Below are positions 51,505 through 60,407 of a stretch of 64,000 nucleotides of DNA, piece after piece. The stretch covers positions 1 through 64,000 of the forward strand of contig JAAWCS010000021.1 of assembly GCA_022793375.1 (NCBI GenBank), written 5' to 3'. The DNA is from Lachnospiraceae bacterium (GTDB lineage: Bacteria > Bacillota > Clostridia > Lachnospirales > Lachnospiraceae). The position numbers and the translations under genes were made by a program. Under the pieces are notes generated by a model. The model ran no database searches, was not told where the DNA came from, and saw nothing but the letters and a program-made list of their open reading frames with translations. Position 1 is the stretch's first letter. Each line of letters opens with the position of its first letter.

Positions 51505-53694
51505 ATGGCTGAAACCAAACATTTTACCGTCCCCCCGCAGAAAGCGCCTGCCGACGGCGCTCCCTCCGCCCTGCCTTTTTCGATCCATCTGGTTCCTCTC
51601 GATTTTGTGGACGGATTTGAGATTCGACCGGGTTTTTATGAAACCAACGGGGCCACCGCGATTCCCGGCGGCGTCAATTTTACCGTATATTCCCACAACG
51701 CGACCGCGATCGAGCTGCTGCTCTTTCACCGGGGGGAGGATACGCCGTATGCCGTCATCCCCTTCCCGCCCCATTACCGCATCGGCAACGTCTATTCCAT
51801 GATCGTTTTCAAACTGCATATCGAAGAATTTGAGTACGCGTATCGGGTGGACGGGCCATACGAACCGAAAAAGGGGCTGATTTTCGACAAGAACCGCTAC
51901 CTGCTCGATCCCTATGCCAAGGCCGTCACCGGGCAAAGCCGCTGGGGCGAGACCTCGCCTCACGAACAGCACTACAAAGCCCGTGTTGTCAAGGATGACT
52001 TTGACTGGGGCACGATGGAATCGCCGCTTCTTCCGATGGAGGACCTGATTATCTATGAGCTGCATGTGCGCGGCTTTACGAAGCACGAGTCCTCGGGTGT
52101 CAGACATCCCGGCACCTTCGACGGTCTGATGGAAAAGCTCCCCTACCTGCTGGAGCTGGGCGTAAATGCCGTCGAGCTGATGCCGATTTTTGAGTTTGAC
52201 GAGATGCAGGACTACCGCGAGATAGACGGACAGAAGCTTTACAATTACTGGGGGTACAATACGGTCAGCTTTTTCGCCCCCAATACCAGCTACGCGGCCA
52301 GCAAAGAGTACAACCGCGAGGGGAATGAATTAAAGCGCCTGATCCGCGAGTTCAACCGCCACGGCATCGAGGTCTATCTGGACGTGGTTTTTAATCACAC
52401 TGCGGAGGGCGACGAGCGGGGACCCTTTTTCTCTTTCAAAGGCTTTGACAACAATATCTACTACCTGCTCACGCCTGACGGACATTACTACAATTTCAGC
52501 GGCTGCGGCAATTCTTTAAACTGCAACCATCCGATCGTACATCAGATGATCTTAAACTGCCTGCGCTACTGGGTCACAACGTATCGGGTGGACGGCTTCC
52601 GCTTCGACCTGGCCTCCATCCTCGGGCGCAACGAGGACGGCTCGCCGATGAATAAACCGCCGCTTTTACAATCGCTGGCTTTTGACCCGATTCTCGGCGA
52701 CGTAAAGCTGATCGCCGAAGCCTGGGACGCCGGCGGCATGTACCAGGTCGGGACCTTCCCCTCCTGGAACCGCTGGGCCGAATGGAACGGCATTTACCGC
52801 GACGATCTGCGCCGCTATATAAAGGGCGATAAACAGATGGCGCAGGCCGCCGCCCAGCGCCTGATCGGCTCGCGCGACATTTACGATGCCAGCCGCCGTC
52901 AGAACGCTTCGGTAAATTTTATTACATGCCACGACGGCTTTACGCTGCATGACCTTTTTTCCTACAATAACAAGCACAACTTAAAAAACGGCTGGAACAA
53001 CACCGACGGCGCAAACGACAACAACAGCTGGAACTGCGGCGTCGAAGGCGAGACGGACGATGCGCAGGTGCTTGCCCTGCGGCGGCGCATGATGCGCAAC
53101 GCCTTCGCCCTCCTGATGTGCAGCCGCGGCACTCCGATGTTTCTGGCCGGGGATGAATTTTGCAACACTCAGTTTGGCAACAACAACGCCTACTGCCAGG
53201 ATAATCGGATCTCCTGGCTGGACTGGCGTCTGCTGGATCAAAATCGCGGCATGTTCCGCTTCTTTCAGTACATGATCCGCTTCCGCAAAAACCATCGCGT
53301 ACTGCGCGCAGCCGCGGGCGGCGCCTGCGGCTTTCCGGATGTCAGCTTCCATGGCGTCGTGCCCTGGATTGAACGCTTTGCCGCGCACGATCACTATGTA
53401 GGCGTGATGTTTGCCGGACCGGGACCGGCCGGAGGAGACGAAGCGGCCGCGGCTGAAGGCCAGGTCGTCTATCTGGCCTCCAACGCCTATTGGGAACCGT
53501 TAAGCGTCACGCTGCCGCCGCTTCCCGCGGATCGCTGCTGGGTGATTGCGGTCGATACCTGTAAGGACGACTGGGACGTTCTCGCCGCCGAAAAACGGCC
53601 GGCCGGCCGGCCGTTAGACGGTTCACAGCTTTCTGTCAGTGCCCGCAGCGTGATGGTACTCGAAGCGATGCCAAAGCCGGCCGCACAGCCGTAA
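51505..53694 (+). CDS. glgX: Glycogen debranching enzyme GlgX/isoamylase type
   Basis: A 729-residue GH13 enzyme that cleaves alpha-1,6 branches of glycogen or limit dextrin. An N-terminal CBM48-like domain (about 45-140) precedes the TIM barrel. Catalytic Asp368 lies in DGFRFDLAS and Glu405 in IAEAWD; the region-1 motif is DVVFNH. ATG 51505 follows AAAAGGAG. The upstream frame to 51163 runs through the promoter and overlaps the FtsA-like gene. It ends 3 bases from a convergent gene, with no clear terminator between them. Confidence 0.93.
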   Translation: MAETKHFTVPPQKAPADGAPSALPFSIHLVPLDFVDGFEIRPGFYETNGATAIPGGVNFTVYSHNATAIELLLFHRGEDTPYAVIPFPPHYRIGNVYSMIVFKLHIEEFEYAYRVDGPYEPKKGLIFDKNRYLLDPYAKAVTGQSRWGETSPHEQHYKARVVKDDFDWGTMESPLLPMEDLIIYELHVRGFTKHESSGVRHPGTFDGLMEKLPYLLELGVNAVELMPIFEFDEMQDYREIDGQKLYNYWGYNTVSFFAPNTSYAASKEYNREGNELKRLIREFNRHGIEVYLDVVFNHTAEGDERGPFFSFKGFDNNIYYLLTPDGHYYNFSGCGNSLNCNHPIVHQMILNCLRYWVTTYRVDGFRFDLASILGRNEDGSPMNKPPLLQSLAFDPILGDVKLIAEAWDAGGMYQVGTFPSWNRWAEWNGIYRDDLRRYIKGDKQMAQAAAQRLIGSRDIYDASRRQNASVNFITCHDGFTLHDLFSYNNKHNLKNGWNNTDGANDNNSWNCGVEGETDDAQVLALRRRMMRNAFALLMCSRGTPMFLAGDEFCNTQFGNNNAYCQDNRISWLDWRLLDQNRGMFRFFQYMIRFRKNHRVLRAAAGGACGFPDVSFHGVVPWIERFAAHDHYVGVMFAGPGPAGGDEAAAAEGQVVYLASNAYWEPLSVTLPPLPADRCWVIAVDTCKDDWDVLAAEKRPAGRPLDGSQLSVSARSVMVLEAMPKPAAQP

Positions 53695-53697
53695 ACA

Positions 53698-55443
53698 TCA
53701 AAAACGGAACCGATTCAGGCACGCATATAATTCCTGGATGCGTGGCTTAGCCAGACCACCGGGCACATAGGAGGTACACAGCGCCTCCCAGCCTTTTTGC
53801 TCCAGCGTATCGGCCATCAGACGGACGGCCTCCCGTACCGTCTTTTGGCCGTCCAGGATCTGCTCTAAGCCAAAGCGCAGCAGATACGCCAGCGCCGTCA
53901 CCTGCTCGCTGTCCGACAACTGTTCCAAATAGCGGACATTGACGCTTTCCTTGTCCAAAGAAAACGATTCCAGGCCAAACGCCTTGATCTTCATATGCTC
54001 ATGGCGCGCATCTGTCTGGCCGCTCCTGCGGTCGCGGCCGCCATAACCGCCGCGGCCGCCGTGATTGTCCCGGCGGCAGAAGCGCGGCAGCACCCGCGCA
54101 AAGTCCGGCAGGGCAAATTCGTGCGGTCTTGTCCCCGGCGCCGGCCGGCCGCCGCAGAGCGTCTTTACTTTTTCCGTTATATCCAGCACATGATAGCAGT
54201 CCATCTGCAAAATGCGGTCCGCAACATAGAAAAACGCGCCGGAGCTGCCGGCCACCATGATCGTGGAAATCCCCGCCTTCTCATACAAATCCCTTGTCCG
54301 TTCGATAAACGGCGTGATCGGCTCCTTGTCGCGGCGGATCACCTGCTGCATCAGCTCGTCGCGCACCATGAAGTTGGTCGCCGAGGTATCTTCGTCGATC
54401 AGAAATACCCGCGAACCGGCTTCCATGCTTTCGACCAGACCGGCCGCCTGCGAGGTGCTGCCGCTTGCGTCGGCCGTCGTAAAGGCCGTCGTATCCTTCT
54501 TATTCGGCAGATCGTTGATAAACAGCGAAATATCGACATTGCGCACCGAACGGCCGTCCTCCGCCCTTAGTTTGACCGCCGTCTCGTCGGTCAGCACAAA
54601 CTCGCGGCCATCCCCTTCTATGTGATCGTAAACGCCGGCCTGCAACGCCTCCAGCAGCGTTGATTTGCCGTGGTAACCGCCGCCCACAATCAGTGTGACG
54701 CCGCGGGGGATCGCCATGCCGCGTATCTCGCCCCGGTGCGGCAGGACAAAGCTTTGCTCCAGCGTGGCCGGGGATACAAAGGGAACGGCTTCTGCCAGCG
54801 GCAGATTGGAAATCCCGCTCTTTCGCGGCAGAACGGCGCCGTTTGCCACAAAGGCTGTAAAGCCCTTCTCCCGCAGAAGCGTGCGCAGCGCCTGCTGGTC
54901 CTCTGCCAAAAAGACCGCTGCCTGCGCTTTTTTTTGATCGATATTGCAGTAGAGAAGGCTACCCTCCACACAGCGCGGCAAAAATTCAAACAGAATCTTC
55001 TCCAGTTCGCCGGCGTTGATGGTGCGCCCAAAGGCCGGGAAGCCGATCTGGAAGCGGGCTATCAGCCGCCCTTTGACGATTTGACAGGCGCTTCGCTCCA
55101 ATACTTCTTCTCCGCAGCGGCTGACCGATAAAAGGCCACTTTTGCCGGAGCCTTTGGCCTTGAAATTGTACTGTTCAAATTGTTTGTAAAGAAGCCGCGT
55201 CAAAAAATCCTGCAGGGCAATCCGCGAGCAGTCCTGCTCCTGGTATGCATGCGGAAAGCCCGCTTTTTCATACGAAAGCTCCACATGCACGCTGGAGGGC
55301 GAAGCGAAAGGGTCCCCCTGCACATGGTCTATGACCAGCGTATACCGGGGAAACTGCCAGCTTCCGGCCAGGGATTTGTACGCCGGATAGCTTTTACGAT
55401 CGATCGAGCGCAGCAGCGTGCGCAGTTCATTGGATGTTTTCAT
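53698..55443 (-). CDS. ABC_ATPase-family (PF09818) predicted ATPase
   Basis: A 581-residue protein of the predicted ABC-class ATPase family. The P-loop reads GGGYHGKST near residue 250, and the Walker B region SRVFLIDEDTSATNFM near 345. A Gly/Arg-rich insert (RRDNHGGRGGYGGRDRR) near residue 470 looks like an RGG box. ATG 55443 follows AGAGAGGACAG. No membrane segment is seen. The family is widespread, often with RNA/DNA-linked or unknown roles; no function is established. It is a monocistronic unit with its own promoter. Confidence 0.85.
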   Translation of the reverse strand: MKTSNELRTLLRSIDRKSYPAYKSLAGSWQFPRYTLVIDHVQGDPFASPSSVHVELSYEKAGFPHAYQEQDCSRIALQDFLTRLLYKQFEQYNFKAKGSGKSGLLSVSRCGEEVLERSACQIVKGRLIARFQIGFPAFGRTINAGELEKILFEFLPRCVEGSLLYCNIDQKKAQAAVFLAEDQQALRTLLREKGFTAFVANGAVLPRKSGISNLPLAEAVPFVSPATLEQSFVLPHRGEIRGMAIPRGVTLIVGGGYHGKSTLLEALQAGVYDHIEGDGREFVLTDETAVKLRAEDGRSVRNVDISLFINDLPNKKDTTAFTTADASGSTSQAAGLVESMEAGSRVFLIDEDTSATNFMVRDELMQQVIRRDKEPITPFIERTRDLYEKAGISTIMVAGSSGAFFYVADRILQMDCYHVLDITEKVKTLCGGRPAPGTRPHEFALPDFARVLPRFCRRDNHGGRGGYGGRDRRSGQTDARHEHMKIKAFGLESFSLDKESVNVRYLEQLSDSEQVTALAYLLRFGLEQILDGQKTVREAVRLMADTLEQKGWEALCTSYVPGGLAKPRIQELYACLNRFRF

Positions 55444-55491
55444 TGTTTTCTGTCCTCTCTGTTTTTCTCGCCCTGGCGGGCAGTCGGTATC

Positions 55492-55520
55492 ATTATACAT
55501 CGGGCCCCGCCCTTTGTCAT
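55492..55520 (-). promoter_or_regulatory. Sigma-A promoter of the ABC_ATPase gene
   Basis: On the minus strand ATGACA (55515-55520), 17 bases, then TATAAT (55492-55497). Transcription would start about 40 bases before the ATG at 55443. Confidence 0.7.
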
Positions 55521-55587
55521 TCTCTTTTCCTTTGACGCGCCATACAAAAACAAACGACACAGCCGCCCGTTTCGCTCTCCGCTGTCA

Positions 55588-55617
55588 GAAAAACAGCGCG
55601 GCAAAATTCTGCCGCGC
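55588..55617 (-). terminator. Terminator of the alpha-galactoside operon
   Basis: On the minus strand GCGCGGCA, loop, TGCCGCGC (8 perfect pairs), then TGTTTTTCTG. It lies about 60 bases after the MsmK-like stop codon. Confidence 0.9.
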
Positions 55618-55677
55618 CGTTTTATAAACATCCCATTGCCAAAACAAACCGCTTGACGAAACGTACCTGACCTTAGT

Positions 55678-56781
55678 TCAGTTGGTAATGGCCAGCTCCG
55701 TCTCCTTGTCAAACACATGAATCTTTTCCACATCCAGCACAAAGTCCCTCGTCTCGCCGGTCTTGGCCGTCGTAGCAGAGCTCACGCGCGCTGTCATCGA
55801 ATTGCCGCACATCTCGCAGTACAGATAGACCTCGGCGCCCAGAAGCTCGTAGACGTTCACGGCAGCCTTCACCTGCGCGCCTGTACGGCCGCTGCCGGCC
55901 TCGCTTACGTCCTCCGGACGGATGCCCAGGATCACTTCCTTGTCCTTGTAGCCGCCGTCGATCAGCTTCTTTGCCTTTGCCTGGGGCAGCTCGATGGCAT
56001 AATCGCCTACCTTGAGGGTAACCTTCTCTCCCTCCGCCTGGCAGACCGCATTCAGGAAATTCATCTGCGGAGAGCCGATGAAGCCGGCGACAAACAGATT
56101 GTTCGGCGCATTGTAAAGGTTCTGCGGCGTATCCACCTGCTGAATGATGCCGCCCTTCATCACGACAATACGGGTGCCCAGCGTCATGGCCTCGGTCTGG
56201 TCATGTGTTACATAAATGATGGTCGCTCCCAAACGCTCATGCAGCTTGGCAATCTCGGTACGCATCTGCACGCGCAGCTTGGCGTCCAGGTTGCTGAGCG
56301 GCTCATCCATCAAAAATACCTTGGGATTGCGGACAATGGCGCGGCCCATGGCAACACGCTGGCGCTGGCCGCCGGACAACGCCTTAGGCTTGCGGTCCAA
56401 TAAGAGGTCCAGGTCGAGGATTTTAGCCGCTTCCCGTACCTTGCGCTCGATCTCTTCCTTGGGAGTCTTTTTTAATTTCAGGCCAAACGCCATGTTGTCA
56501 TAAACCGTCATATGCGGATACAAGGCGTAGCTCTGGAATACCATCGCGATATCGCGGTCCTTCGATTCCACATCGTTCATCAGCTCGCCGTCGATACGGA
56601 ACTCGCCCGAGGAAATATCCTCCAGACCGGCCACCATGCGCAGCGTCGTCGACTTGCCGCAGCCGGACGGCCCTACGAAGATGATGAACTCCTTGTCCGC
56701 GATCTCCAGATTAAAATCGTTGACAGCCTTAAACCCATTCGGATACTCTTTGAATATATGCTTTAAAGATAAACTGGCCAT
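55678..56781 (-). CDS. msmK: MsmK/UgpC-type sugar ABC transporter ATPase
   Basis: A 367-residue ATPase with Walker A GPSGCGKST (37-45), signature LSGGQRQRVAMG, Walker B VFLMDEPLSNLD, and a C-terminal OB-type regulatory domain (about 235-365) as in MsmK/UgpC. Such ATPases energise several sugar importers. GAGGAGGAATGAG precedes the ATG. It is the last gene of the operon, whose own permeases lack another ATPase, so it should serve the MsmEFG-like importer. Confidence 0.93.
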   Translation of the reverse strand: MASLSLKHIFKEYPNGFKAVNDFNLEIADKEFIIFVGPSGCGKSTTLRMVAGLEDISSGEFRIDGELMNDVESKDRDIAMVFQSYALYPHMTVYDNMAFGLKLKKTPKEEIERKVREAAKILDLDLLLDRKPKALSGGQRQRVAMGRAIVRNPKVFLMDEPLSNLDAKLRVQMRTEIAKLHERLGATIIYVTHDQTEAMTLGTRIVVMKGGIIQQVDTPQNLYNAPNNLFVAGFIGSPQMNFLNAVCQAEGEKVTLKVGDYAIELPQAKAKKLIDGGYKDKEVILGIRPEDVSEAGSGRTGAQVKAAVNVYELLGAEVYLYCEMCGNSMTARVSSATTAKTGETRDFVLDVEKIHVFDKETELAITN

Positions 56782-56794
56782 TTCTCATTCCTCC

Positions 56795-57262
56795 TCAATC
56801 AGCTTGCCGCACCTTGCGGTACAGCTTCATTTCCTCTAAAAAACCCTCGTTCGGTTCGACATAAATGCATTCCTCGCCGGTCTCGATCGTATAGACATCC
56901 GCCCGTTTAAGCCCCGAGGTAAAATCCCGCACGCGGCGGCTCCCGGCCGCCAGGCGGCCCTTTGTCACCGTCGTCATATCCTTGCGGTCACAGCGGTACA
57001 GCTCCTTGCGCTTAGCCTTGCGGATGATCTTGCTGATCTCCAGATCGCCGTTTACATAGGAGTACTCAAACTCATACCTCCAGCTGCGAAGCAGGAAAAA
57101 AGCCGTCACGGCCAGAACCAGCACCAGCAGGAAAAAGACCGGGTAAAACAAGATCGCATCCGCGGTAAACACCAGGATCGACGAAAACAGCAACGATTTA
57201 ACCAGCTGCTTCTTCATTGACGGATAGTAGGGAACCATCCATTCCAATACTACATCATGCAT
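56795..57262 (-). CDS. DUF6106-type small membrane protein
   Basis: A 155-residue protein with two adjacent hydrophobic segments (about 20-60) followed by a cytoplasmic beta-rich domain (about 65-150; FEYSYVNGDLEISKIIRKAK). The pattern resembles the DUF6106 family seen in Lachnospiraceae. It lies between the alpha-galactosidase and the transporter ATPase. A membrane signal or regulatory role is possible, but no function is known. AAGGAGGAAACAC precedes the ATG. Confidence 0.65.
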   Translation of the reverse strand: MHDVVLEWMVPYYPSMKKQLVKSLLFSSILVFTADAILFYPVFFLLVLVLAVTAFFLLRSWRYEFEYSYVNGDLEISKIIRKAKRKELYRCDRKDMTTVTKGRLAAGSRRVRDFTSGLKRADVYTIETGEECIYVEPNEGFLEEMKLYRKVRQAD

Positions 57263-57277
57263 TGTGTTTCCTCCTTA

Positions 57278-57326
57278 CTGCCCGCATTCTCAGGGCATCG
57301 TGGCACACCCTGAGGGTGCTTCTTCC
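57278..57326 (-). repeat. Intergenic hairpin repeat, copy C (alpha-galactosidase-DUF6106)
   Basis: It has two stems on the minus strand: CACCCT/AGGGTG and GCCC/GGGC around TGAGAATGC. It overlaps the last 12 codons of the alpha-galactosidase gene and gives the reading frame its TGA stop. Confidence 0.6.
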
Positions 57327-59530
57327 TTTTCTGTGTCCGCAGACCAAATCTCATATTGTATTGCTTCGTACTGCAGGAGGCTTCCGGGAACCGGCAGCCC
57401 CGCGCTCATCAAAAGCTGCCCCGAAAAAACCTCCGGAAAACCGCTCACATGGTAGAACCGCTTCGCATCAAGCCCCCGCGCCCTCACATAGCGCTGGGCA
57501 TTGTTCGACTCCTTCTCTGTCACCACCAGGCTCAAAAGGGCGCGCGTTTTGTCCTGCGAAACATGCTGCCAGGCCACATACTCCCCAAACCGGTACGGAT
57601 CGGTCAAACGATAATAATCCCCGTCCGCAATCAGCCCGTACCATCGCTTATAGCTCTCAATCTGCCGCCGGCACAGCTTTTTCTCCCCGTCCGACAGCTG
57701 CGTCGAATCCAGTTCATAGCCCAGGATGCCGCCCATCGCCACGACCCCTCTCGTCTCCAGCGGCGTAATGCGTCCGGTCTGATGGTTCGGGCAAACCGAA
57801 ACATGCGCCTCCACGCACGAGCACGGATAAGCAAAAGAAGTCCCGTACTGGATTTTCAGACGGCATACCGCGTCCGTATTGTCGCTGCACCAGATTTCCG
57901 GCTGATAATAAAGCATCCCCGGGTCAAAACGCCCGCCGCCGCCGCTGCATCCGCAAAACAAAATATCCGGATGCGTCAGAATAATCCGATCCATGATGTG
58001 GTACAGGCCCAGAACATAGCGGTGGTAAATCTCCCCCTGCTTCTCCTTCTCGGCAATCGCCGACCAGGCGTCGGTGATAAAGCGGTTCATGTCCCACTTC
58101 ACGTACTCGATCCTCGTGCGGTCCAGAATCTCATTGATTGATTGCACAATATAATCGCATACGTCCTGCCGGGACAAATCAAGCACCAGCTGGTAGCGGC
58201 CGCGCGCCGCCGGACGACGCGGAATCTGCAGGCACCAGTCCGGATGCGCCCGGTAGAGGCTGCTGTTTTCCGACACCATCTCCGGCTCGATCCAAAGGCC
58301 GAAATTCAGCCCCAGCTCATGGATCCGCTGCGACAGCCCCTCGAGGCCGCTTTTAAGCTTCTGCGGGTTGACAATCCAGTCCCCGAGCGCCGAGCAGTCG
58401 CTGTCACGGCTGCCAAACCACCCGTCGTCAAGCACAAACGTATCCACTCCCATATCCACGGCTTCCCGGGCAATATGTAAAAGCTTTTCGTCGTCAAAAT
58501 CAAAGTACGCCGCTTCCCAGCTGTTGATGACGACCGGCCTTGCCTTGCGCACAAACGGACTCTGGCAGAGATTTTCCCGGTAAATGCGGTGATACAGGTG
58601 CGACAGGCGCGTCAGGCCCTGCCCCGAATACGCCATCACGACCTCCGGGGCCGTAAAGCTCTCTCCCGCTTTCAGCTGATACGAGAAATGCTTCGGATGG
58701 ATGCCCATGATTACCCGGGTCTGGTCGTACTGATCCTTCTCCGCCTTGCAGACAAAATTTCCGCTGTAGACGAAAGAAAAACCATAACACCGTCCATAAT
58801 CCTCCGTCGCCGTATGGTCGCACAGGATCGCGAACGGGTTGTGCTGGTGGCTGGAGGCGCCGCGGAAGCTGCCGATTGTCTGTATGCCATAGCTAAGCGG
58901 CGCCCGCGTAACTTCCCGCTCCATTGTATGGCGCCCGTCCAGATGGATAAAATCGTAGTCCGAGTCAAGAAAATCGATGGTCATGGACATAATCCGGTTT
59001 AGATAGACCGTATCCTCTCCCTCGTTGACCACACGGGCCGAACGAGTGATAATGTCTTTTTCCTCGAATACGCTGTAACTCAAAATCACGGTCAGCCCCG
59101 TCACCGCGTCTGTCAGCCAGATATCAAGGCTGTCCACGGTATCGTCCTCTAAGGCCCGCAGGCACGGCAGGCCCTCCAGCTTGTTTTTTCCTCTGTAAAT
59201 GCGGTGCTTTCGCACCTTTCCCACGAAGGCAAAGCTGCCATCGCCGTTTTTTACCTCAATGCTGCTCAAACGGTAATCGCAGCTGCCGTCGCTGGAAAAT
59301 TCCTGCGGAAGAACGTCCAGGGAGAAGGTCCGGTCGTTGCCGGCCTCGTTCGGATTGGGGGAAAATCCCCGGTCCGTCGGGCAAAGCAGGTAGGACAGAT
59401 CCGTATCGGGGATGCGCTCCCCGTAGTACAGATGCAAAAGATAATCAAAACCCGTCACCTTCATCTGGTAAGCACTGTTTTTGGTCATAAGCGTATAAGT
59501 TCTCGCTTTTTGATCGTAGCGAATCGACAT
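57290..59530 (-). CDS. GH36 alpha-galactosidase
   Basis: A 746-residue enzyme releasing galactose from raffinose-family sugars and melibiose. The (beta/alpha)8 barrel carries the nucleophile Asp480 in YVKWDMNR and the acid/base Asp550 in WCSDNTDA, matching Asp478/Asp548 of the Geobacillus AgaA family. The CSGGGGRFD motif marks the barrel. An N-terminal beta domain and a C-terminal beta domain flank it. No signal peptide: substrates are taken up by the neighbouring importer. Its last 12 codons lie in repeat copy C. Confidence 0.95.
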   Translation of the reverse strand: MSIRYDQKARTYTLMTKNSAYQMKVTGFDYLLHLYYGERIPDTDLSYLLCPTDRGFSPNPNEAGNDRTFSLDVLPQEFSSDGSCDYRLSSIEVKNGDGSFAFVGKVRKHRIYRGKNKLEGLPCLRALEDDTVDSLDIWLTDAVTGLTVILSYSVFEEKDIITRSARVVNEGEDTVYLNRIMSMTIDFLDSDYDFIHLDGRHTMEREVTRAPLSYGIQTIGSFRGASSHQHNPFAILCDHTATEDYGRCYGFSFVYSGNFVCKAEKDQYDQTRVIMGIHPKHFSYQLKAGESFTAPEVVMAYSGQGLTRLSHLYHRIYRENLCQSPFVRKARPVVINSWEAAYFDFDDEKLLHIAREAVDMGVDTFVLDDGWFGSRDSDCSALGDWIVNPQKLKSGLEGLSQRIHELGLNFGLWIEPEMVSENSSLYRAHPDWCLQIPRRPAARGRYQLVLDLSRQDVCDYIVQSINEILDRTRIEYVKWDMNRFITDAWSAIAEKEKQGEIYHRYVLGLYHIMDRIILTHPDILFCGCSGGGGRFDPGMLYYQPEIWCSDNTDAVCRLKIQYGTSFAYPCSCVEAHVSVCPNHQTGRITPLETRGVVAMGGILGYELDSTQLSDGEKKLCRRQIESYKRWYGLIADGDYYRLTDPYRFGEYVAWQHVSQDKTRALLSLVVTEKESNNAQRYVRARGLDAKRFYHVSGFPEVFSGQLLMSAGLPVPGSLLQYEAIQYEIWSADTEKEEAPSGCATMP

Positions 59531-59561
59531 GCAGCGTCCCTCCCTGTGTATCTTACATTTT

Positions 59562-60392
59562 TTATTTTCCTCCGGTCATAGCCACGCCCTCGATGAACTG
59601 CTTCTGGAAGAACAGATACAGTACCACCATCGGAATCATCGCCAGCAGGGAACCAGCCATCAAAACCGGGAAGTTGGTGCTGAACTGGCCGCGCAGCGTC
59701 GCCAGTCCGGATGACAGCGTCATCATCTTCAGATCGGTGTTCGCAATCAACGGCCACATCAGGTCGCCGTAAGCGAACACGGCGGTAAATACGGCCAGCG
59801 CCGCCATCGAAGAAGTCGTCAGCGGCACCATGACCTTGACAAACGTCTGCCACTGGTTGCAGCCGTCCAGATACGCGGCCTCCGAAATCTCGTCCGGGAT
59901 GCCCATATAAGCCTGGCGCAGGAAAAACGTTCCGAACGCGCTCACAAGGCCGGGAAACACCAGGGCGAAAATCGAGTTGGTCATGCCCAGTTTGGCTAAC
60001 ATCTGGTACTGGGGGATGATGAAAATCTGCGAAGGCAGCATCATCTGTACCAGCACGACGCCAAAGAGCAGGTTCTTGCCCTTAAATTTGAGCTTCGCAA
60101 AGGCATAGCCGGCCATCGAACTAAACGCCACGGCGCAGATCACGCGCCACACGATCAGCAAAATCGTGTTCTTATAAAGCGCGCCAAACGGCAGGCTCGC
60201 CAGCGCATCCTGAAAACTGTCAAGCGCCCACTGGTGCGGCAGGATATCCGGCGGAATCTGCATACTCTCGGCCACGGTCTTGAAGCTGGTCAGGAACATC
60301 CACACGAAGGGGAAGATCATGACGATGGAACCGATGGCAAAGAAAACATACACGCCTGTATTTCTGGAACCCTGTTTTTTCTTTGTATTCAT
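59562..60392 (-). CDS. msmG: Sugar ABC transporter permease, MsmG type
   Basis: A 276-residue permease with six membrane segments and the EAA loop EISEAAYLDGCNQWQTFVKV. It is the second permease of a CUT1 importer. AAGGAAGGAGACG precedes the ATG; it lies 15 bases after the MsmF-type gene. The substrate is probably a raffinose-family or related galactoside, judging by the alpha-galactosidase next to it. Confidence 0.93.
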   Translation of the reverse strand: MNTKKKQGSRNTGVYVFFAIGSIVMIFPFVWMFLTSFKTVAESMQIPPDILPHQWALDSFQDALASLPFGALYKNTILLIVWRVICAVAFSSMAGYAFAKLKFKGKNLLFGVVLVQMMLPSQIFIIPQYQMLAKLGMTNSIFALVFPGLVSAFGTFFLRQAYMGIPDEISEAAYLDGCNQWQTFVKVMVPLTTSSMAALAVFTAVFAYGDLMWPLIANTDLKMMTLSSGLATLRGQFSTNFPVLMAGSLLAMIPMVVLYLFFQKQFIEGVAMTGGK

Positions 60393-60407
60393 GATTCGTC
60401 TCCTTCC

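Noticed and set aside
53595..53613. GGCCGGCC tandem palindrome
   Set aside because: Lies in the glgX coding sequence and only reflects alternating Pro/Ala/Gly codons; no sign of function.
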